Assembly: GCF_014206975.1 (NCBI RefSeq)
Contig: NZ_JACHOU010000002.1
Location: forward strand, 186,001-250,000
DNA: 64,000 nt
Origin: Aminobacter aganoensis
Lineage (GTDB): Bacteria > Pseudomonadota > Alphaproteobacteria > Rhizobiales > Rhizobiaceae
Reading direction: 5' to 3'
This document shows positions 19,575 to 29,059 of the stretch, piece by piece. The position numbers and the translations under genes are program-made. The notes under the pieces are model-generated. The model was not told the DNA's origin, did not search any database, and was given only the letters and a program-made list of their open reading frames with translations. Position 1 is the first letter of the stretch, and every line of letters begins with the position of its first letter.

Positions 19575-20048
19575 TCACTGTCCGGCCCAGCGGGCGGCCG
19601 CGATCTCGTCGCTTTCCCTGGCATCCACCCAGCCGCCCTCGCTGCCGTCGATGCGATGCTCCTTCTTCCAGAAGGGCGCACGCGACTTGAGATAGTCCAT
19701 CAGGAAGCTCGCGCCATCGAAGGCCGCCTGCCTGTGCGTGGAGGCGGCAACCACCAGCACGATGTTCTCGCCGGGCCGGATGCGGCCAAAACGGTGGATC
19801 ACAGTGATACCGGAAAGCGGCCAGCGCGCGATGGCCTCGCCGGCAATCCGCGCGATCTCGGCCTCGGCCATGCCGGGATAGTGCTCCAATTCGAGCGCCG
19901 AGAGGCTGCCCTGCTCGTCGCGGCAAAGGCCAGTGAACGTCACGACGGCGCCGATATCGGCCCTGCCCTGCGTCAGCCTGGCAATCTCGGCGGCGACGTC
20001 GAAATCGGCTGCCTGGATCCGCACCATCGGCACGACAGCGGCATTCAT
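19575..20048 (-). CDS. moaE: Molybdopterin synthase catalytic subunit
   Basis: A 157-residue MoaE. Conserved parts are FTGLCRDEQG, LELEHYPGMAE, HRFGRIRPGE and the Lys-bearing LMDYLKSRAPFWKKE near the active site. With MoaD it inserts the dithiolene sulfurs into precursor Z (cPMP) to make molybdopterin. The ATG lies 3 bp after the moaD stop. The molybdopterin oxidoreductase at 10307 in this window is one possible user of the cofactor. Confidence 0.95.
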   Translation of the reverse strand: MNAAVVPMVRIQAADFDVAAEIARLTQGRADIGAVVTFTGLCRDEQGSLSALELEHYPGMAEAEIARIAGEAIARWPLSGITVIHRFGRIRPGENIVLVVAASTHRQAAFDGASFLMDYLKSRAPFWKKEHRIDGSEGGWVDARESDEIAAARWAGQ

Positions 20049-20051
20049 GGC

Positions 20052-20306
20052 CTAGCCACCCGTCATCGGCGGGAACAGCGCGATCTCGCGGGCACCGGCG
20101 ACCGCCTCGCGGTGGTCGACATGCTCCTGGTTGATCGCCACGCGGATCACCTCGGGATGCTGCAGCGCGCTTTCGAACTCCTCGCCGCGCGACTTCAGCC
20201 ACAGCAGGAGATCGCGCACCGTCTTCACCTCGGCGGGCAAATCGATGTCTTCTTCGGTCTTGCCGATGCGCTCGCGCACCCAGGCAAAATAGATGAGCTT
20301 GGTCAT
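20052..20306 (-). CDS. moaD: Molybdopterin synthase sulfur carrier subunit
   Basis: An 84-residue ubiquitin-like protein ending in the required Gly-Gly (PPMTGG), which is thiocarboxylated and gives sulfur to MoaE. It starts MTKLIYFAWVRERIGK. It is 4 bp after pgsA and 3 bp before moaE. Confidence 0.94.
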   Translation of the reverse strand: MTKLIYFAWVRERIGKTEEDIDLPAEVKTVRDLLLWLKSRGEEFESALQHPEVIRVAINQEHVDHREAVAGAREIALFPPMTGG

Positions 20307-20310
20307 GGCT

Positions 20311-20907
20311 TCACTCGTCCATGATATGCTTCAGGCCGGCACGGAAATAGTCGTAGCCGGTATATAGCGTCACCAATGCCGCGATCCACAACAGCACGAG
20401 GCCAATCTGGGTCGTCAGCGGGAAGATCTTGTCTCCGGCGGGACCGGCGAGCAAGAAGGCGATTGCCACCATCTGGATGGCGGTCTTCCATTTGGCGAGC
20501 TGGGTGACCGGCACGCTGACCTTCAGCGCCGCCAGATATTCGCGCAGGCCCGAGACCAGGATCTCGCGGCACAGGATGATGATCGCCGCCCACAGCGACC
20601 AGCCAGCGATGCCGCCGCGATTGTCGGTGTCGGCTGCGAGCAGCAGCAGGCAGGTCGCGACCAGCAGCTTGTCGGCGATCGGGTCGAGCATGCGGCCGAT
20701 GTTCGAGGTCTGCTTCCAGGCACGCGCCAGGTAGCCGTCGAGATAGTCGGTGATGCTTGCGATGACGAAGATGGCCAGCGCACTCCAGCGGGCGAAATCG
20801 CTCGACTGCAAGCGCCCCTCCAGAAAAAAGCAGAGAACCACCAGCGGCACGGCCAAGATGCGCGCATAGGTAAGCATGTTGGGCAGGTTGAATGCGCGCT
20901 GGGCCAT
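20311..20907 (-). CDS. pgsA: CDP-diacylglycerol-glycerol-3-phosphate 3-phosphatidyltransferase
   Basis: A 198-residue membrane enzyme starting MAQRAFNLPNMLTYARIL. The catalytic motif is DYLDGYLARAWKQ then GRMLDPIADKLL. It makes phosphatidylglycerol phosphate, first step of phosphatidylglycerol synthesis. The gene order uvrC-pgsA-moaD-moaE is a familiar rhizobial cluster; pgsA starts 106 bp after uvrC. Confidence 0.94.
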   Translation of the reverse strand: MAQRAFNLPNMLTYARILAVPLVVLCFFLEGRLQSSDFARWSALAIFVIASITDYLDGYLARAWKQTSNIGRMLDPIADKLLVATCLLLLAADTDNRGGIAGWSLWAAIIILCREILVSGLREYLAALKVSVPVTQLAKWKTAIQMVAIAFLLAGPAGDKIFPLTTQIGLVLLWIAALVTLYTGYDYFRAGLKHIMDE

Positions 20908-21013
20908 GGTCTCTTATGCTCTTTCGTCTGCCTTAGTGAAATCAGAAGGGCGGGCTGGGGGTCAACTGCCTATCGATAGTCCAGGCGGTCACTGGACGGC
21001 AATCCATCGTTCA

Positions 21014-23077
21014 TCACCCATTATCGTGAAAATGGTTGTAAACAAGGCGTGCGATCGACTCCGAGATACCTTCCACCGCCATCAGGTCGTCCACCGCCGC
21101 CCGGCTTACCGCCTTTGCCGTGCCGAAAGCATGTAACAAAGCGCGTTTGCGCGACGGGCCGATGCCGCCGATCTCGTCGAGCGGGTTCTTGACCATCTCC
21201 TTCTTGCGCCGCGCCCGGTGCGAGCCGATGGCAAAGCGATGCGCCTCGTCGCGCAGGCGCTGGACGAAATAGAGCACCGGATCGCGCACCGGCAGCGAGA
21301 ACGAATCCTTGCCCCTGACGAAGAAGCGCTCGCGCCCGGCCTCGCGATCCTGCCCCTTGGCGACGCCGATCGCCACGACGCGATCCTCGACGCCGAGTTC
21401 GGCAAGCATGGCGCGGACTGCGGTCATTTGCCCCTGCCCGCCATCGATGAGGATGACATCCGGCCAGGCGGGAAAGGCGCCGTTGCCCTCCAGGCCGTCT
21501 TCGGATTCGGCGTTCTCGTCGCCATGTTCCTTGAGCAGCCGCGAGAATCGCCGCGTCATCACCTCGCGCATCATGCCGAAATCGTCGCCAGGGGTGATGT
21601 CGGTCGAGCGGATGTTGAACTTGCGGTACTGGTTCTTCACGAAGCCTTCGGGCCCGGCAACGATCATGCCGCCGACGGCGTTGGTGCCCATGATGTGCGA
21701 GTTGTCGTAGACCTCGATCCGCACCGGCGCCTTTTCCAGCCCGAAGGTCTGGGCGAAACCTTCCAACAAGCGCGCCTGTGTCGACGTTTCGGCGAGGCGC
21801 CGCCCGAGTGCCTCGCGGGCGTTCTGCAGGGCGTGATCGACCATGTCCTTCTTTTCGCCGCGCTGCGGCACCGAGATCGCCACCTTGTGCCCGGCACGGG
21901 TGGAAAGCGCCTCGGCCAGCAATTCCTGCTCCTCGACCGAATGCGACAGCAGCAGGGCACGCGGCGACGGCTTGTCGTCGTAGAATTGCGCCAGGAAAGA
22001 ACCGAGCACCTCGGCCGCCTCCAGGGACGGATCGGCCTTGGGGAAATAGGCGCGGTTGCCCCAGTTCTGGCCGGTGCGGAAGAAGAACACCTGGATGCCG
22101 GTCTGGCCGCCTTCCTGATGGATGGCGAAGACATCGGCCTCGTCGATGGTTTGCGGATTGATGCCCTGGTGGCTCTGCACATGCGACAAGGCGGCGAGAC
22201 GGTCGCGATAGATGGCGGCACGCTCGAAATCGAGTTCCTCCGCCGCCTGCTGCATCTGGCTCGAAATCTCGGTCTTCACCTTCTGGCTGCGGCCGGACAG
22301 GAAGTCCTTCGCCTCCTGCACCAGCTCGTCATAGCCCTCGCGCGAAATCTCGCCGGTGCAGGGTCCGGCGCAGCGCTTGATCTGGAACAGTAGGCAGGGC
22401 CGCGTGCGATTGTCGAAGAAGCTGTCGGTGCAACTGCGCAGCAGGAAGGCGCGCTGCAGCGAGTTGATGGTACGGCCGACGGCCTGCGCCGAGGCGAAGG
22501 GGCCGAAATAGTCCCCGCCCTTGCGCGAACGCGCGCCGCGATGCTTGTAGATGCCCGGCGCCGTGTGATCACTGGTCAGCATGATGTAGGGGAACGACTT
22601 GTCGTCCCGCATGAGCACGTTGAAGCGCGGGCGAAGCCGCTTGATAAGGTTCGCCTCAAGCAGCAGCGCCTCGATCTCGGTGCGGGTGACGACGAACTCC
22701 ATCGTCGCCGTCTCGCGCACCATCTTGCCGATGCGGTTGGTGTGGAAACGTCCCTGCGCGTAGTTGGTGACGCGCTTCTTCAGGCTGCGCGCCTTGCCGA
22801 CATAGAGCACGTCGCCGGCGGCATTCATCATGCGGTAGACGCCCGGTGCGTTCGGAAGGCGCTTGACCAGGGTCTGGATCACCTCGGCGCCGACCATGCC
22901 GTCGGCGTCGCCGGCATGCGCGGTCCAGTCGATCGCGGTGAACGGCAGGTCGGGACCGCCGGGAGCGACTGCCTCCTCCATCGCCTCGTCGTCGTCGAGT
23001 TCGACGTCGGGCATGTCTTCGGCGGCACTGGCGCCCTTGCGGGGGCCCGGACCGGAATCTGGCTGGCGAGGACTCAT
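21014..23077 (-). CDS. uvrC: Excinuclease ABC subunit C
   Basis: A 687-residue UvrC. A ~60-residue acidic N-terminal extension ([12 protein letters not shown] onward, with [10 protein letters not shown]) precedes the GIY-YIG nuclease domain ([20 protein letters not shown]). The UVR helix pair, the RNase H-like second nuclease domain ([10 protein letters not shown]) and C-terminal helix-hairpin-helix motifs ([13 protein letters not shown]) follow. It makes both incisions in nucleotide excision repair. The ATG overlaps the stop of the upstream SDR gene (ATGA), so translation is coupled. The frame stays open into the SDR gene, but that part is out of family. Confidence 0.96.
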   Translation of the reverse strand: MSPRQPDSGPGPRKGASAAEDMPDVELDDDEAMEEAVAPGGPDLPFTAIDWTAHAGDADGMVGAEVIQTLVKRLPNAPGVYRMMNAAGDVLYVGKARSLKKRVTNYAQGRFHTNRIGKMVRETATMEFVVTRTEIEALLLEANLIKRLRPRFNVLMRDDKSFPYIMLTSDHTAPGIYKHRGARSRKGGDYFGPFASAQAVGRTINSLQRAFLLRSCTDSFFDNRTRPCLLFQIKRCAGPCTGEISREGYDELVQEAKDFLSGRSQKVKTEISSQMQQAAEELDFERAAIYRDRLAALSHVQSHQGINPQTIDEADVFAIHQEGGQTGIQVFFFRTGQNWGNRAYFPKADPSLEAAEVLGSFLAQFYDDKPSPRALLLSHSVEEQELLAEALSTRAGHKVAISVPQRGEKKDMVDHALQNAREALGRRLAETSTQARLLEGFAQTFGLEKAPVRIEVYDNSHIMGTNAVGGMIVAGPEGFVKNQYRKFNIRSTDITPGDDFGMMREVMTRRFSRLLKEHGDENAESEDGLEGNGAFPAWPDVILIDGGQGQMTAVRAMLAELGVEDRVVAIGVAKGQDREAGRERFFVRGKDSFSLPVRDPVLYFVQRLRDEAHRFAIGSHRARRKKEMVKNPLDEIGGIGPSRKRALLHAFGTAKAVSRAAVDDLMAVEGISESIARLVYNHFHDNG

Positions 23078-23838
23078 TCCACCATGCCTGTCACGTCCGG
23101 CGTCTGCCAGGCGAGATGCTGGCCGCCATCGAGCGCGATCATCTGGCCGGTCACCGAACGCGCCTGCCAGAGATAGCGGATCGTCTCGCCGAACTCCTGG
23201 AGGGTCGGACCGCGCTTCAGAATCAGCCCGTCGAGCTGGGCGCCAAAGGCTTCCGCGTCCTGCCGCGAACTCGGCAAAGTCGGGCCAGGGCCAATGGCGT
23301 TGACGCGGATCCGCGGCGCCAGCGCCTGCGCCATGGTCCGGGTTGCCGCCCAAAGCGCCGCCTTCGAAAGCGAATAGGAAAAATACTGCGGCGTCGGCTT
23401 GAGCACGCGCTGGTCGATCATGTTGACGACCAGCCCCTCCGCCCCCTCGGGCAGGGCTGCGGCAAAGTTCTTGGCCAGCAGCGCCGGCGCCTTCACGTGC
23501 AGGGCAAAATGGCGGTCCCAGGTCTCCCAGCCGAAATCCGTGACCGAATCGCCTTCGAAGACGGAAGCGTTGTTGACGAGCAGGTCGATCGGCCCCAATG
23601 CGGCGCTGGCCGCGGCAAGCAAACCGTCCACGGCAGCCATGTCGGCAAGGTCCGCCTGCACAACTGTCGCGCGGCCGCCATTGGCATTGATCGTGGCAGC
23701 CAGATCATCGGCCGCCTTGCGCGCGTGGTTGCAGTGAATGGCGACGCCAAAGCCATGCGCGGCAAGGTCCTCGGTGATCGCACGACCGATGCGCTTGGCC
23801 CCACCCGTCACCAGCACGTTGCCTGCCATGTTCGCCAT
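23074..23838 (-). CDS. SDR family oxidoreductase (FolM/pteridine-reductase-like)
   Basis: A 254-residue short-chain dehydrogenase. The nucleotide-binding start is [14 protein letters not shown], with an NNAS motif ([10 protein letters not shown]) and the active-site YSLSKAA. The TGGAKRIG variant (Arg-Ile after Lys) is common in pteridine reductase/FolM-like SDRs that use NADPH and dihydropterins. It is the first gene of the uvrC operon. In other rhizobia a similar SDR sits in the same place. Confidence 0.88.
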   Translation of the reverse strand: MANMAGNVLVTGGAKRIGRAITEDLAAHGFGVAIHCNHARKAADDLAATINANGGRATVVQADLADMAAVDGLLAAASAALGPIDLLVNNASVFEGDSVTDFGWETWDRHFALHVKAPALLAKNFAAALPEGAEGLVVNMIDQRVLKPTPQYFSYSLSKAALWAATRTMAQALAPRIRVNAIGPGPTLPSSRQDAEAFGAQLDGLILKRGPTLQEFGETIRYLWQARSVTGQMIALDGGQHLAWQTPDVTGMVE

Positions 23839-24256
23839 CCAGTCCTCTTCCTCTCATGCTGTCGCCAGCCTCGCCGGAGGCAGGCGCGGTTACATCTCGG
23901 TAACCTATGTAAAAAGCGGTTCATCGATCTGGCAGCAATGTGGCGAAGGCCTCGAATACCACCTCAAAACCTGCCCGCGAAGCATGCCGGCAAGCGAGAT
24001 ATAGAACGCCCAATCCCATGTACCAAGCGGCCTGAGGCAAAACGCGGCCAAAGCTGCTGACAAGGCTGTTGCATTAGCGCAACGTCATGTTTCAGCCTCA
24101 TTTGCGCCGGCCAATCACCTTACTTCAGGTTCGGTTCAGCCGCATTTCGACACGACATTCGGAACCGTTCGGCGCCCAGACCGTTTCTCCCCCCGGACGG
24201 GCTAGGGGCGCCATTTCTAAAAGAGCCAGTGTCTAGTTGGCTTAAGGAGTAAAACA
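23839..24256. other. 418-bp intergenic region between the SDR-uvrC operon and omp31-like gene
   Basis: No gene is seen here. It must carry divergent promoters. It contains a small hairpin GTTGC-ATTAGC-GCAAC at about 24070 and a short repeat, TTCAGGTTCGGTTCAG, near 24125, which may be a regulator site for the porin gene. TAAGGAGTAA is the ribosome-binding site just before the porin ATG. Confidence 0.5.
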
Positions 24257-24919
24257 ATGACTGCCATTCTCAAGCACGCCCGTCCGCTCGCGGCCGCGTT
24301 CGGCCTGGTCGCGCTGGCGTCGATGCCAGCTTTCGCTGCCGACGTCGTCATGGAAGAGCCGCCGGCACCTGCCGCTCCGATGGAGCAGCCCCCGCTCAAC
24401 ACGTGGTCGGGCCCCTACGCCGGTGTGTTCATCGGCTACGGCTTCAGCGGCGAGTCCGACATCGGCGGCACCAACAACGTCGACACCGATGGTTTCCTCG
24501 GCGGTGCCTTCGTCGGCTACAACTACCAGATGGACAACATCGTCATCGGTGCTGAAGGCGACATCGGCTACAGCGGCGTCGAAGGCGACAACGCCGGCGT
24601 GAATGTCAAGTCGGGCTTCGAAGGTTCGTTGCGCGCCCGTCTCGGCTATGCCGTTTCGCCCGACATCCTGCTCTACGGTACGGCCGGCGGCGCCGGCAAG
24701 CGTATCGAAGTCAACGACGGTGTTGCTGAAGACTCGAACACCGCGCTCGGCTGGACCGCCGGCGTCGGCACCGACGTCAAGCTCACCGAGACCGTCTTCG
24801 GTCGCGTCGAGTATCGCTACACCGATTTCGGTAGCGACGATTTCGCTCTGAGCGGCGGTTCGACGGAAGTGTCGAGCAAGGATCACCGCATCCAGTTCGG
24901 CGTCGGCATGAAGTTCTGA
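24257..24919 (+). CDS. Outer-membrane beta-barrel protein, Omp31/Omp25 family
   Basis: A 220-residue protein with a signal peptide (hydrophobic AAFGLVALASMPAFAA, probable cut before DVVMEEPP) and a short Pro-rich N-terminal linker. An eight-strand beta-barrel follows, starting WSGPYAGVFIGYGFSGESD and ending with the terminal Phe (IQFGVGMKF) needed for Bam recognition. This family is abundant in Brucella, Bartonella and rhizobia. A strong ribosome-binding site (AAGGAG) and a strong terminator flank it, consistent with a highly expressed single gene. Confidence 0.94.
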   Translation: MTAILKHARPLAAAFGLVALASMPAFAADVVMEEPPAPAAPMEQPPLNTWSGPYAGVFIGYGFSGESDIGGTNNVDTDGFLGGAFVGYNYQMDNIVIGAEGDIGYSGVEGDNAGVNVKSGFEGSLRARLGYAVSPDILLYGTAGGAGKRIEVNDGVAEDSNTALGWTAGVGTDVKLTETVFGRVEYRYTDFGSDDFALSGGSTEVSSKDHRIQFGVGMKF

Positions 24920-24941
24920 TCCACAAGATCAGCACCAACGG

Positions 24942-24972
24942 AAAAGCCGGGCCTCGCGCCCGGCTTTTTTGT
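24942..24972 (+). terminator. Intrinsic terminator of the Omp31-like gene
   Basis: An 11-bp stem, AAAAGCCGGGC (24942-24952) with GCCCGGCTTTT (24958-24968), then more T residues. It closes the gene 20 bp after its stop. Confidence 0.9.
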
Positions 24973-24989
24973 TGTCCTGGGGTAAGCGA

Positions 24990-25589
24990 TCAACCTTGCG
25001 GCACGACCGCCTTCAGCTCCGGGAACTTCTCGTCGAAGCGCGCGGCCCAGCGCTTGAGGCGCGGGCGCCCCTTTTCCCACTTGCCGGCGAAGCGAAGGTC
25101 CATGTAGCCGATGGTGACCCTGAGCGCGATCTGGCCGGCACTGATCGCCTTCGGCAGCTTGGGCGGGTTGGCGTTCAGCAGGTCGAGCGCGCGCGTCACC
25201 TTCGACCACTGCTTGTCGATCCATGGCTGGTGGATGATCTCCTCCGGTCGCGACCGGCGTTCGTAGACGATCGCCAGCAGGCAGTCGCAGATACCGTCGG
25301 CGAGCGCTTCGAGGCGTTCGGCATCGAGCCGCTTTTCGGCATTGCGGGGGAACAGCTTGTTGCGGGAAAGCCGGTTCAGATACTGGGTGATGACCCGGCT
25401 GTCGTAGATGCTTTCGCCTTCGTCGGTGATCCACACCGGGATCTTGCCAAGCGGGTTGGCGTCCGTCAGCAGCGCCGGCTGCGGGCCAGTCTCGACGGTG
25501 ACGGATTCGACCGGGATGCCGGCATAGACGGCCGCCATGCGCACCTTGGCGCTGTAGGGCGAAGCGGGCGAGTAGAACAGTTTCGGCAT
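24990..25589 (-). CDS. Glutathione S-transferase family protein
   Basis: A 199-residue GST starting MPKLFYSPASPYSAKVRM, with SPASPYSxKVR being the usual glutathione-site start of this YibF-like class. GKIPVWITDEGESIYDSRV carries the cis-Pro and the glutathione-binding Glu/Ser pair. A helical domain follows. The substrate is unknown. It is the last gene of the leftward group that includes the RNase T2 gene (65 bp upstream). Confidence 0.9.
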   Translation of the reverse strand: MPKLFYSPASPYSAKVRMAAVYAGIPVESVTVETGPQPALLTDANPLGKIPVWITDEGESIYDSRVITQYLNRLSRNKLFPRNAEKRLDAERLEALADGICDCLLAIVYERRSRPEEIIHQPWIDKQWSKVTRALDLLNANPPKLPKAISAGQIALRVTIGYMDLRFAGKWEKGRPRLKRWAARFDEKFPELKAVVPQG

Positions 25590-25654
25590 CGAGCGGCTCC
25601 CTTTGGCGGCGGACGATAGTCCGCACGGTTCGTTCCGGCAATGCGGCGTCCTGC

Positions 25655-26362
25655 TCAGCGGCCTCGCACAGGCGGCATCACCACCTTGTCGAGGCGGCAG
25701 GCGCGGCGGTCGACCTCGGCGCAGGATCGAAATTCGAGATCCTTGGTCATGCAGATCCGCACCTCGCGCAGGTATCGACGGTCGCAGGTCACCGCCACGG
25801 CGTCTTCTTCGAGGCCCGGATTTGACTGGAGGAAGGCATTCTCCGCCTGGCCCGGTGCCAGCGTGCGATAGTCGTCCAGGCGCTTGAATTCACGGGGAAT
25901 CTCGACTTTGTTCCGCGCAGCGCGCAGTACCTCGAAATAGTCGGCCTGGCCGAGGCCCGAACAGGTGCCGTGCTTGCGCCATTGATGGCGAATGAGCCCG
26001 GCCGAAGGCATCAGGTCGTAGAGGCCGCGCAGCGTCTCGTTCGAGACCGTGCTTGCACCCGCCTGGCAATTTTCGGGATAGCCGCGTTCGTATTGCGGCC
26101 ACAGGCCGTGGACCACGAAGGCATAGGGCCGGCCGGCGCGGCACTGCTGGCCATTGGCCTGCTCGCCCTCGGCCTCGCAGTAGCTGGGCGACCACGACAG
26201 CGACAGCACGTAGAAGTCAAAACCCTGGCCACGCGGCACGGCCGCCGCTTCAGTCGTGGCAGCGGGCGACGTTTCCTGGGACGCCTCGTCTGAGGGCGCG
26301 CAAGCCGACAGAGCGAGCAACACCGCAACCGCCGATGCTCGCGCGCACGCCAACAATCTCAT
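25655..26362 (-). CDS. Ribonuclease T2 family lipoprotein
   Basis: A 235-residue protein with a lipoprotein signal peptide (LLALSAC lipobox, Cys21). Both RNase T2 active-site blocks are present: CAS-1 as FVVHGLWPQY and CAS-2 as IRHQWRKHGTCSGL. RNase T2 enzymes cut single-stranded RNA to cyclic phosphates in the periplasm, giving nucleotides or stress-related RNA turnover. Six or more cysteines could form disulfides. It starts 18 bp after a small exported protein gene, with which it is probably co-transcribed. Confidence 0.93.
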   Translation of the reverse strand: MRLLACARASAVAVLLALSACAPSDEASQETSPAATTEAAAVPRGQGFDFYVLSLSWSPSYCEAEGEQANGQQCRAGRPYAFVVHGLWPQYERGYPENCQAGASTVSNETLRGLYDLMPSAGLIRHQWRKHGTCSGLGQADYFEVLRAARNKVEIPREFKRLDDYRTLAPGQAENAFLQSNPGLEEDAVAVTCDRRYLREVRICMTKDLEFRSCAEVDRRACRLDKVVMPPVRGR

Positions 26363-26380
26363 CGTGAAGTCCGGCCGGCC

Positions 26381-26827
26381 TCAGCGCAGAACGCGGCAGC
26401 GTCCATTGTAGACGTACCAGCGATCGAAGCCCGAGACGCAGAACTCGACATTGTCGCCGACCGAGGCAAAGCCCATGCCTTCTTCGATCAGGTACCAGAT
26501 GTCGCGGTCGCCGCCATCCGACAGCGTTACCGTCGCACCGCAATAGCGCCGGCCGATCGGATGGCTCTCATCCGCCGGCTCGTAGCGGTGCTCGTGGATG
26601 CGCTGGAAGTCGGTGATCGCAACCTGGGGCAGGTTTGGCACATGGCGCACCTGGTAGCTGAACCGGCTGGTGATGCGGTTGAGCACCGAAGCGTTGCCAC
26701 AAATGCCGGGATCGCCGGAATAGTCCACCGAGGTGGAGAGATCGGCTGCCTGCGCGGAGACCGCGCCCAGCCCTGCCGCTCCGAGGCCGATCATTGCGGC
26801 GATAAGGGTGCTTGCGACGCGACTCAT
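26381..26827 (-). CDS. Small exported protein of unknown function
   Basis: A 148-residue protein with a clear signal peptide (AAMIGLGAAGLGAVSAQAA, cut near residue 28). The mature part has four Cys (GICGN, RRYCGATV, VEFCVSG, NGRCRVLR) that could pair in the periplasm. A ribosome-binding site GGAGTGGGAACC places the ATG at 26827; the frame stays open into rlmJ but that part is a shadow. It lies between rlmJ and RNase T2. I do not recognise the family. Confidence 0.75.
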   Translation of the reverse strand: MSRVASTLIAAMIGLGAAGLGAVSAQAADLSTSVDYSGDPGICGNASVLNRITSRFSYQVRHVPNLPQVAITDFQRIHEHRYEPADESHPIGRRYCGATVTLSDGGDRDIWYLIEEGMGFASVGDNVEFCVSGFDRWYVYNGRCRVLR

Positions 26828-26880
26828 GGTTCCCACTCCAAGGCTGATGCGATCCAGTTTGCGGTTTCGCCGCGCTGCGG

Positions 26881-27741
26881 TCAAGAAGCCGCCGATTCGC
26901 CCGCCAGCCACTCGACCGTCCAGCGCGCCTTCGCATCCTCCCCGAGGATCTTGCCAAGCGCCGGCAACATTACCCCGAGCTCGGCCTCGAGCGGAAATGG
27001 CGGGTTGACCACCACCATGCCGGTGCCGTCGAGCCGCGGCTCGGACGACGGCGGGCGGATGTAGAACTCGATGTCGATGATCTTGGGGATTCCCGCACCG
27101 GCAAGCGCCTCGCGGAAGGCCGCCACGGCCTTGCGATCCTTGACCGGGTACCACAGGGCGAAGATACCGCCCGGCCAACGCCGGTGTGCCTTCTTCAGCC
27201 CTTCGACCAGACGATCGAACTCGCCGGCGACCTCGAAGGGCGGGTCGACCAGCACCAGCCCGCGCTTTTCCTTGGGCGGCAGGTGCGCACCGAGCGCCAG
27301 CCAGCCGTCGAGTTCGGTCACCCGTGCCTGGAAGTCGCCCTCGAACAGACTGGCCAGGCTGGTGGCATCTTCAGGATGCAGTTCGATTGCCGACAGGCGG
27401 TCCTGCTTGCGCAGCAGGTGCCGGGCGATCAGGGGCGAGCCCGGATATCTTTCGATGCCGCCATCCGGGTTCGCCGCGCGAACGGCATCGAGATAGGGCG
27501 CAAGCAATGCGGCGGCGTCGGCTGGCAGGGTCGCATCGACCAGGCGGCCGATGCCGTCATGCCATTCGCCGGTCTTCTGCGCCTCCTCCGACGACAGGTC
27601 GTAGAGGCCGATGCCGGCATGGGTGTCGACGACGCGAAAGGCCTTGTCCTTGCGCTTGAGGTATTCGACCAGCCGGGCGAGCACGGCATGCTTGACCACG
27701 TCGGCGAAGTTCCCGGCATGGTAGACGTGGCGATAGTTCAC
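26881..27741 (-). CDS. rlmJ: 23S rRNA (adenine(2030)-N(6))-methyltransferase
   Basis: A 286-residue RlmJ. The N-terminus NYRHVYHAGNFADVVKH and the DPPF catalytic motif (LVLVDPPFEV) are diagnostic. It methylates A2030 in 23S rRNA in E. coli. The start is a GTG at 27741 inside the stop of the upstream gene (GTGA overlap), giving translational coupling. An extended frame to 28539 exists but is not coding. Confidence 0.93.
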   Translation of the reverse strand: MNYRHVYHAGNFADVVKHAVLARLVEYLKRKDKAFRVVDTHAGIGLYDLSSEEAQKTGEWHDGIGRLVDATLPADAAALLAPYLDAVRAANPDGGIERYPGSPLIARHLLRKQDRLSAIELHPEDATSLASLFEGDFQARVTELDGWLALGAHLPPKEKRGLVLVDPPFEVAGEFDRLVEGLKKAHRRWPGGIFALWYPVKDRKAVAAFREALAGAGIPKIIDIEFYIRPPSSEPRLDGTGMVVVNPPFPLEAELGVMLPALGKILGEDAKARWTVEWLAGESAAS

Positions 27742-28361
27742 GACTGGCTGTCCCCGCCCCTGCCCCAGCGCGGAGCCGGAGGTTGCGAATTGGGATTTTC
27801 GGGCCGGCCGCCCTTGCCGCGGCGCAGCGACAGCACAAGACCGACAAAACCGACCGCCATCAGCGAAAAGCCGATCGGTTGGGCGCGCTGGTCCGCTTCG
27901 CCGGCGCCCGAACGCAGGATGAGGTCGACGCGCTGGATCTGGACGTTGTCGTTGTCGCCCTGCGCGACCACGAAACGGTAGCTGCCCGCGCTCACGTCGC
28001 GGATCAAGCCGACATCGTCGCGAAACACCGGGTCGGGCAGTTGCGGACTGCGCTCGCGCGGCGTCGTGTCGTGGAAATTCAGGGCCTGGGCCAGCACCGT
28101 CTCGCCGCGCGTGGAGGCGGTGACGGTCAGGATCGCCCGCGCCGGCGTCACCACCGGCGGCGCCAGCGTCGTCAGATCGACCAGCACGCGCACCGGCGTG
28201 TCGGCAGTCGCCAGGGCCACCTCGACCGGGCGGAAACTGCCACCGCGATCGTAAACGCGATAGACGCCGATCTCGCGGCCGGTAAAATTGGTCGTCGCCC
28301 ATGGATAAAGGATGCCGAGGCCGGTGCCGGCAAGCAGAACAAGAAGAAACAGAAACCGCAT
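27738..28361 (-). CDS. Membrane-anchored protein of unknown function
   Basis: A 207-residue protein with an N-terminal membrane segment (FLFLLVLLAGTGLGILYPW) and a second near residue 175 (PIGFSLMAVGFVGLVLSL), followed by a Pro/Gly-rich tail. The middle ~130 residues look like a periplasmic beta-rich domain. It is coupled to rlmJ by a 4-bp overlap. No family with a known role is recognised. Confidence 0.75.
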   Translation of the reverse strand: MRFLFLLVLLAGTGLGILYPWATTNFTGREIGVYRVYDRGGSFRPVEVALATADTPVRVLVDLTTLAPPVVTPARAILTVTASTRGETVLAQALNFHDTTPRERSPQLPDPVFRDDVGLIRDVSAGSYRFVVAQGDNDNVQIQRVDLILRSGAGEADQRAQPIGFSLMAVGFVGLVLSLRRGKGGRPENPNSQPPAPRWGRGGDSQS

Positions 28362-28574
28362 GGCGCTCGAACTCTGTGGCTAGCCCTCGCAAGGCGGCTC
28401 GCCGATTGGACGTCGCCTCCCTACTACGGCTTTTGGCCGACGCCGGAAAGTCCGGCATTGGCTTTGCCGGCAACTTCGGCTCCGCGGCGCGGAGCACCAT
28501 CGGCCCGCCAAGCGAACGCCATGACCATGCCGGCGCCAACCCCTCGCCGACTCACTGCCTTCAACGGCTCGGCA

Positions 28575-29024
28575 TCAGGCCTTGCGTTCCCAGCGGCGGT
28601 CCGGCGTCTGCTGCCAGTAGGTCACGGCATGCCCGCCGGCCTTCATCGTCTTCCAGTGTTCGCGCGCGCCTTCGAGCTGCGCCGCATCATGGCCATCGAA
28701 CAGAAAGACGGCACGCTGATAGGACCCGATGTCGGGCGGCGACGCGCCATCGACCAGGAAGCGTATTTCGGCCGCGTTCGGATTGGCTTCACCCGTCGTC
28801 AGCACCACGGGTTGATCGGCTGCGTGCGGCTCGCGGTCGCTGCCATGGGCCAGGAACGAATCGTCGCGGAAGCTCCACAAATGGGCATCCAGTGCGTCGC
28901 GCCGTTCCTCCGAGCCAGTCTGCACCACCGCCTTCCAGCCGCGCTGCAGGCTACGCTCGAGCAGGCCCGGCAGGGCATCCTCGAGCGTCGATTCGGTAAG
29001 GTGGTAGAAAAGGACTTCGGCCAT
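28575..29024 (-). CDS. holC: DNA polymerase III subunit chi
   Basis: A 149-residue HolC. It starts MAEVLFYHLTESTLEDALPGL and has the conserved QRAVFLFDGHD region. Chi links the clamp loader (through psi) to SSB; in Alphaproteobacteria psi is usually missing and chi is the only one of the pair. It follows pepA by 35 bp, a gene pair kept in many Proteobacteria. Confidence 0.93.
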   Translation of the reverse strand: MAEVLFYHLTESTLEDALPGLLERSLQRGWKAVVQTGSEERRDALDAHLWSFRDDSFLAHGSDREPHAADQPVVLTTGEANPNAAEIRFLVDGASPPDIGSYQRAVFLFDGHDAAQLEGAREHWKTMKAGGHAVTYWQQTPDRRWERKA

Positions 29025-29059
29025 CGCTCAGTTCGCATCCATGGCCGAATTGTCCAGCC

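Noticed and set aside
24120-24140. Short repeat TTCAGGTTCGGTTCAG upstream of the Omp31-like gene as a defined regulator site
   Set aside because: Too short and irregular to assign to a regulator from one sequence; noted only in the intergenic entry.
26828-28539. Long N-terminal extensions of the small exported protein (to 27178) and of rlmJ (to 28539)
   Set aside because: The extensions lie over the neighbouring genes in another frame; signal peptide and family start fix the shorter versions.
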